From the NCBI GenBank assembly GCA_030830465.1, contig JAURMY010000034.1, forward strand, positions 1 to 8,631: a DNA stretch of 8,631 nt. The letters run 5' to 3'. The translations under genes and the position numbers were made by a program. The notes below the pieces were generated by a model. It did no database searches and had not been told where the DNA came from. It was given only the letters and a program-made list of their open reading frames with translations. Positions within the stretch are counted from its first letter, which is position 1. Each line of letters opens with the position of its first letter. This DNA is from Alphaproteobacteria bacterium. GTDB taxonomy: Bacteria > Pseudomonadota > Alphaproteobacteria > Rhodobacterales > Rhodobacteraceae. Shown in pieces: positions 6,734 to 8,631 of the stretch.

Positions 6734-8173
6734 TCAAAGATGCGTGACATTGGGGTCGATCGGCCCCAATGGTCCGCCAACCGCCATTTCCACCGCCCGC
6801 GCGACCGCCAGCAGCTTGGCCTCGCCGCGGGGTGGGCCGATCAGTTGCAAGCCGACCGGCATGCCCTGCGCGTCCAGTCCGACGGGCACCGAAATCTCCG
6901 GCAGGCTGGCCGTTGTCGCCAGAAACGCGAACCGCAGCCAGTCCATGTAATTGCTGAGAACATGATCGTCGATCCGGGTGATATATTCGACCTCGCTGTC
7001 CTGCGCGGCGATCCCGACCGTCGGGCAGGCCAGAACGTCATACCGGGTCAGAAAGGTCTGCATATTGTTGAAGATCGTTGCGCGGCCCAGCTCGGCGCGG
7101 GCGACATCCTCGGCGGTCAGGGATTTGCCAAAGGCGATGTTGTCGCGCAGGGTTTTCTTGAAATGCCTGCTGACATTGGGGTCCGCGATCAGACTGCCAA
7201 CCGCCATGCCAAAGCCGCGCAGGGTGTGATATGTCCGCTCCAGATCCGGCAGGTCCGGGCAGGTTTCCTCGACCGTGCCGCCGTTCCTTTCGATCTTTTC
7301 CAGTGCCTGACGCAGGTTGGCCAGCATATCCCGCGAGACCGGCGAGAACCCGTTCAGATCCGGCGAAAAGGCGATCCGGACTTTTGGCGTCGCCGCGATA
7401 ACGGCCTGCTGAAACGGTGACTCCGGTGCCGGAAAGGAAATCGGTGAGCGCGGGTCAAACCCCGACATCGCATCCATGAACAGGGCACAGTCGCGCACGT
7501 TCCGCGCCATCGGACCTTCGACGCCGCCAACGGCAAAGGCGGTTTTCGGCGCTGCGCCGCCGGCCCGTCCGGGGCTGGGCCGCATCCCCACAATGCCGCA
7601 ATAGGCCGCCGGGGTCCGCAACGACCCACCGTGATCAGAACCGTGCGACAGCCAGACTTCGCCCGTCGCCAAGGACGCCGCTGCGCCGCCCGATGATCCG
7701 GCGGGATTTTTGCGGGTGTCCCAGGGATTACGGGTACGGCCGAATACCTCGTTGAACGTGTTGCCCCCCGCACCCATTTCCGGCGTGTTGGTCTTGCCCA
7801 CAACGATGCCGCCATTCGCCTCAAGCCGTTCAACAAGCGGTTCACTGGCGGTTGGCACATAGTCCTTCAGCGCCAGGGTGCCATAGGTGGTTCTGACGCC
7901 CTTAACCTCGGTCAGGTCCTTGATCCCGATCGGCAGGCCCGCCAGATCACCGGGATTGGCGGGATTCGGGGTGATCTCCGTCGCAGCCGCTTCGGCGCGA
8001 TCCCGGCACAGGGTCGGCATCGCGTTGATCGCCGGGTCAACCGCGGCAATCCGGGCATAGGCCGCATCCAGCAATTCGCGCGGCGAAACCTTTCGCGCCT
8101 GCAACAAAGCAACAACTTCATGGGCGGGCAGCCGGCACAGGTCGGGGCCGGTAAAGGGAAGGGTGGTTTTCAC
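6734..8173 (-). CDS. Amidase of the amidase-signature family
   Basis: A Ser-cisSer-Lys hydrolase of 479 residues from the GTG at 8173. It hydrolyses an amide C-N bond in the cytosol, releasing ammonia or an amine. The triad is complete: Lys85 in GLPIGIKDL, cis-Ser160 in PAGSSGGAAASLATG, and nucleophile Ser184 in GSDHGGSLRTPAA. The spacings (75 and 24 residues) equal those of characterised members such as FAAH. The frame also opens from an ATG at 8257, but that lacks a ribosome site and adds 28 residues unlike the family; the GTG at 8173 has AGGA 7 bases upstream, and VKTTLPFTGPDLCRLPAHEV is a typical amidase N-terminus. MatB follows 18 bases downstream, suggesting a product of the malonate type, as for malonamidase E2 of Bradyrhizobium or ureidomalonase of the oxidative pyrimidine route; the substrate is inferred from context only. 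There is no Asn/Gln-tRNA amidotransferase partner, so a GatA role is unlikely. Confidence 0.93.
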   Translation of the reverse strand: MKTTLPFTGPDLCRLPAHEVVALLQARKVSPRELLDAAYARIAAVDPAINAMPTLCRDRAEAAATEITPNPANPGDLAGLPIGIKDLTEVKGVRTTYGTLALKDYVPTASEPLVERLEANGGIVVGKTNTPEMGAGGNTFNEVFGRTRNPWDTRKNPAGSSGGAAASLATGEVWLSHGSDHGGSLRTPAAYCGIVGMRPSPGRAGGAAPKTAFAVGGVEGPMARNVRDCALFMDAMSGFDPRSPISFPAPESPFQQAVIAATPKVRIAFSPDLNGFSPVSRDMLANLRQALEKIERNGGTVEETCPDLPDLERTYHTLRGFGMAVGSLIADPNVSRHFKKTLRDNIAFGKSLTAEDVARAELGRATIFNNMQTFLTRYDVLACPTVGIAAQDSEVEYITRIDDHVLSNYMDWLRFAFLATTASLPEISVPVGLDAQGMPVGLQLIGPPRGEAKLLAVARAVEMAVGGPLGPIDPNVTHL

Positions 8174-8180
8174 TGTGATT

Positions 8181-8184
8181 TCCT
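8181..8184 (-). promoter_or_regulatory. Ribosome binding site fixing the amidase GTG start
   Basis: The minus strand reads AGGA, then AATCACA, then GTG at 8173. The longer alternative beginning with ATG at 8257 has no purine-rich site before it. This favours the shorter protein and leaves about 140 bases of divergent intergenic DNA. Confidence 0.65.
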
Positions 8185-8283
8185 GATTGTGCGGTCCGGC
8201 AATATGTTTCACTTTGGCGGCGGAGACCTCAAGTCCTAAAATATGGTCAAAGGACATGTGCGAAGTTTGAAGTCGCGCAACAA

Positions 8284-8295
8284 GCCCTTAAGGGC
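8284..8295. promoter_or_regulatory. Perfect 12-bp palindrome in divergent promoter region (candidate operator)
   Basis: GCCCTTAAGGGC is exactly self-complementary. It lies 20 bases before the ATG of the MttB-family gene and 110 bases before the amidase GTG, in the 142-base region shared by the two divergent genes. It has no loop and no following T-run, so it looks more like a dimeric regulator site than a terminator. Whether it binds a protein is unknown. Confidence 0.4.
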
Positions 8296-8315
8296 GTAAC
8301 ATAGCAGGGGCGTTG

Positions 8316-8631
8316 ATGTCAGAAAATTCACCGGCCACAGGCCGCAGACGGGAAAAGCGGGCGGGGCGCAATGCCGGGTCAGACACCGTGCGGCAGGCCT
8401 TTGATGTGCAGGCCGGTCGCCTGAAACCGCTGAGCACGCAAAACTGCGCCGATATTTATGCCGCGGCGCTGGATATCCTGGAATCGATCGGCCTATCGGA
8501 TGCCTCGGCAGAGATGGTGAACACGGTCACTGCGTCCGGCGGTGCGGTGTCCGGCGATGGCAGGCTGTTGTTCCCCCGCGCCATGGTCCAGAAGGCCGTG
8601 GCCGCACAGGCGCGCCCGGTCACATTATGCG
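8316..8631 (+). CDS. MttB-family (trimethylamine:corrinoid) methyltransferase, N-terminal fragment
   Basis: The first 105 codons of a gene running off the right edge. ATG at 8316 is preceded by AGGGG five bases upstream, and an in-frame TAA at 8289 rules out a much longer start. After a basic leader (RRREKRAGR), the sequence QAGRLKPLSTQNCADIYAAA then LDILESIGLSDAS, followed by GGAVSGDGRLLFPRAMVQKA, matches the conserved opening of the MttB family: K/R-P-L, a helix ending in ILE-x-IG, then D-G-R-L-x-F-P-x-x-x-V. These proteins move a methyl group from a methylated amine to a cobalamin-binding corrinoid protein. Most family members in Rhodobacteraceae lack pyrrolysine and act on quaternary amines such as glycine betaine, or have no known substrate. 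The pyrrolysine position is far beyond the window, so substrate class cannot be judged. It is divergent from the amidase-matB operon. Confidence 0.84.
   Translation, partial: MSENSPATGRRREKRAGRNAGSDTVRQAFDVQAGRLKPLSTQNCADIYAAALDILESIGLSDASAEMVNTVTASGGAVSGDGRLLFPRAMVQKAVAAQARPVTLC

Noticed and set aside
5822..7420. 532-residue open frame on the plus strand across matB and the amidase
   Set aside because: It spans the junction of two clearly real antisense genes, has low-complexity Gly/Arg/Gln composition and no domain. It is an artefact of codon bias.
6734..8173. Possible GatA subunit of a tRNA amidotransferase
   Set aside because: No GatB or GatC gene is adjacent, the neighbour is matB, and the C-terminal half is of general amidase type.

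Overview
The window looks like chromosomal DNA of an alphaproteobacterium, most likely a Roseobacter-group Rhodobacteraceae. This rests on GC-rich coding with strong G/C at third positions, long antisense shadow frames, GTG starts, and the style of the proteins (MatB, amidase, MttB family, HD hydrolase). No 16S rRNA or other species marker is present, so this is inference. No RNA gene, insertion sequence, CRISPR array or phage gene was found.

Layout: six genes read leftwards on the minus strand and one partial gene reads rightwards at the right edge. In minus-strand order they are an amidase-signature hydrolase (8173-6734), malonyl-CoA synthetase MatB (6715-5195), a YfbR-like HD nucleotidase (5077-4487), a secreted clan-A glycoside hydrolase resembling PslG/GH39 (4414-2729), a GT4-type glycosyltransferase (2626-1394), and an O-antigen polymerase/ligase-like membrane protein (from 1391, running off the left edge). 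At 8316 the N-terminus of an MttB-family corrinoid methyltransferase begins on the plus strand, divergent from the amidase, and runs off the right edge.

There are two functional blocks with a housekeeping-type gene between them. The left block (4414 to 1) looks like part of an exopolysaccharide biosynthesis locus. The glycosyltransferase adds a sugar, the multi-pass membrane protein polymerises or ligates repeat units, and the exported hydrolase probably trims or clears polysaccharide in the periplasm, as PslG does in the Psl system. The last two genes are translationally coupled: stop and start are 2 bases apart and the ribosome binding site lies inside the upstream gene.

The right block (8173-5195) pairs an amidase with MatB, 18 bases apart. 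The simplest reading is hydrolysis of a malonic-acid amide (malonamate or ureidomalonate type) to malonate, then activation to malonyl-CoA. The divergent intergenic region shared with the MttB-family gene carries a perfect 12-bp palindrome, a candidate operator.

I see no clearly new system. The points most worth checking are the amidase-MatB-MttB neighbourhood with its palindrome, the hydrolase-glycosyltransferase-polymerase module, and a four-cysteine insertion in the glycosyltransferase. Two start codons, for the amidase and the HD hydrolase, are best placed downstream of the longest open frame.
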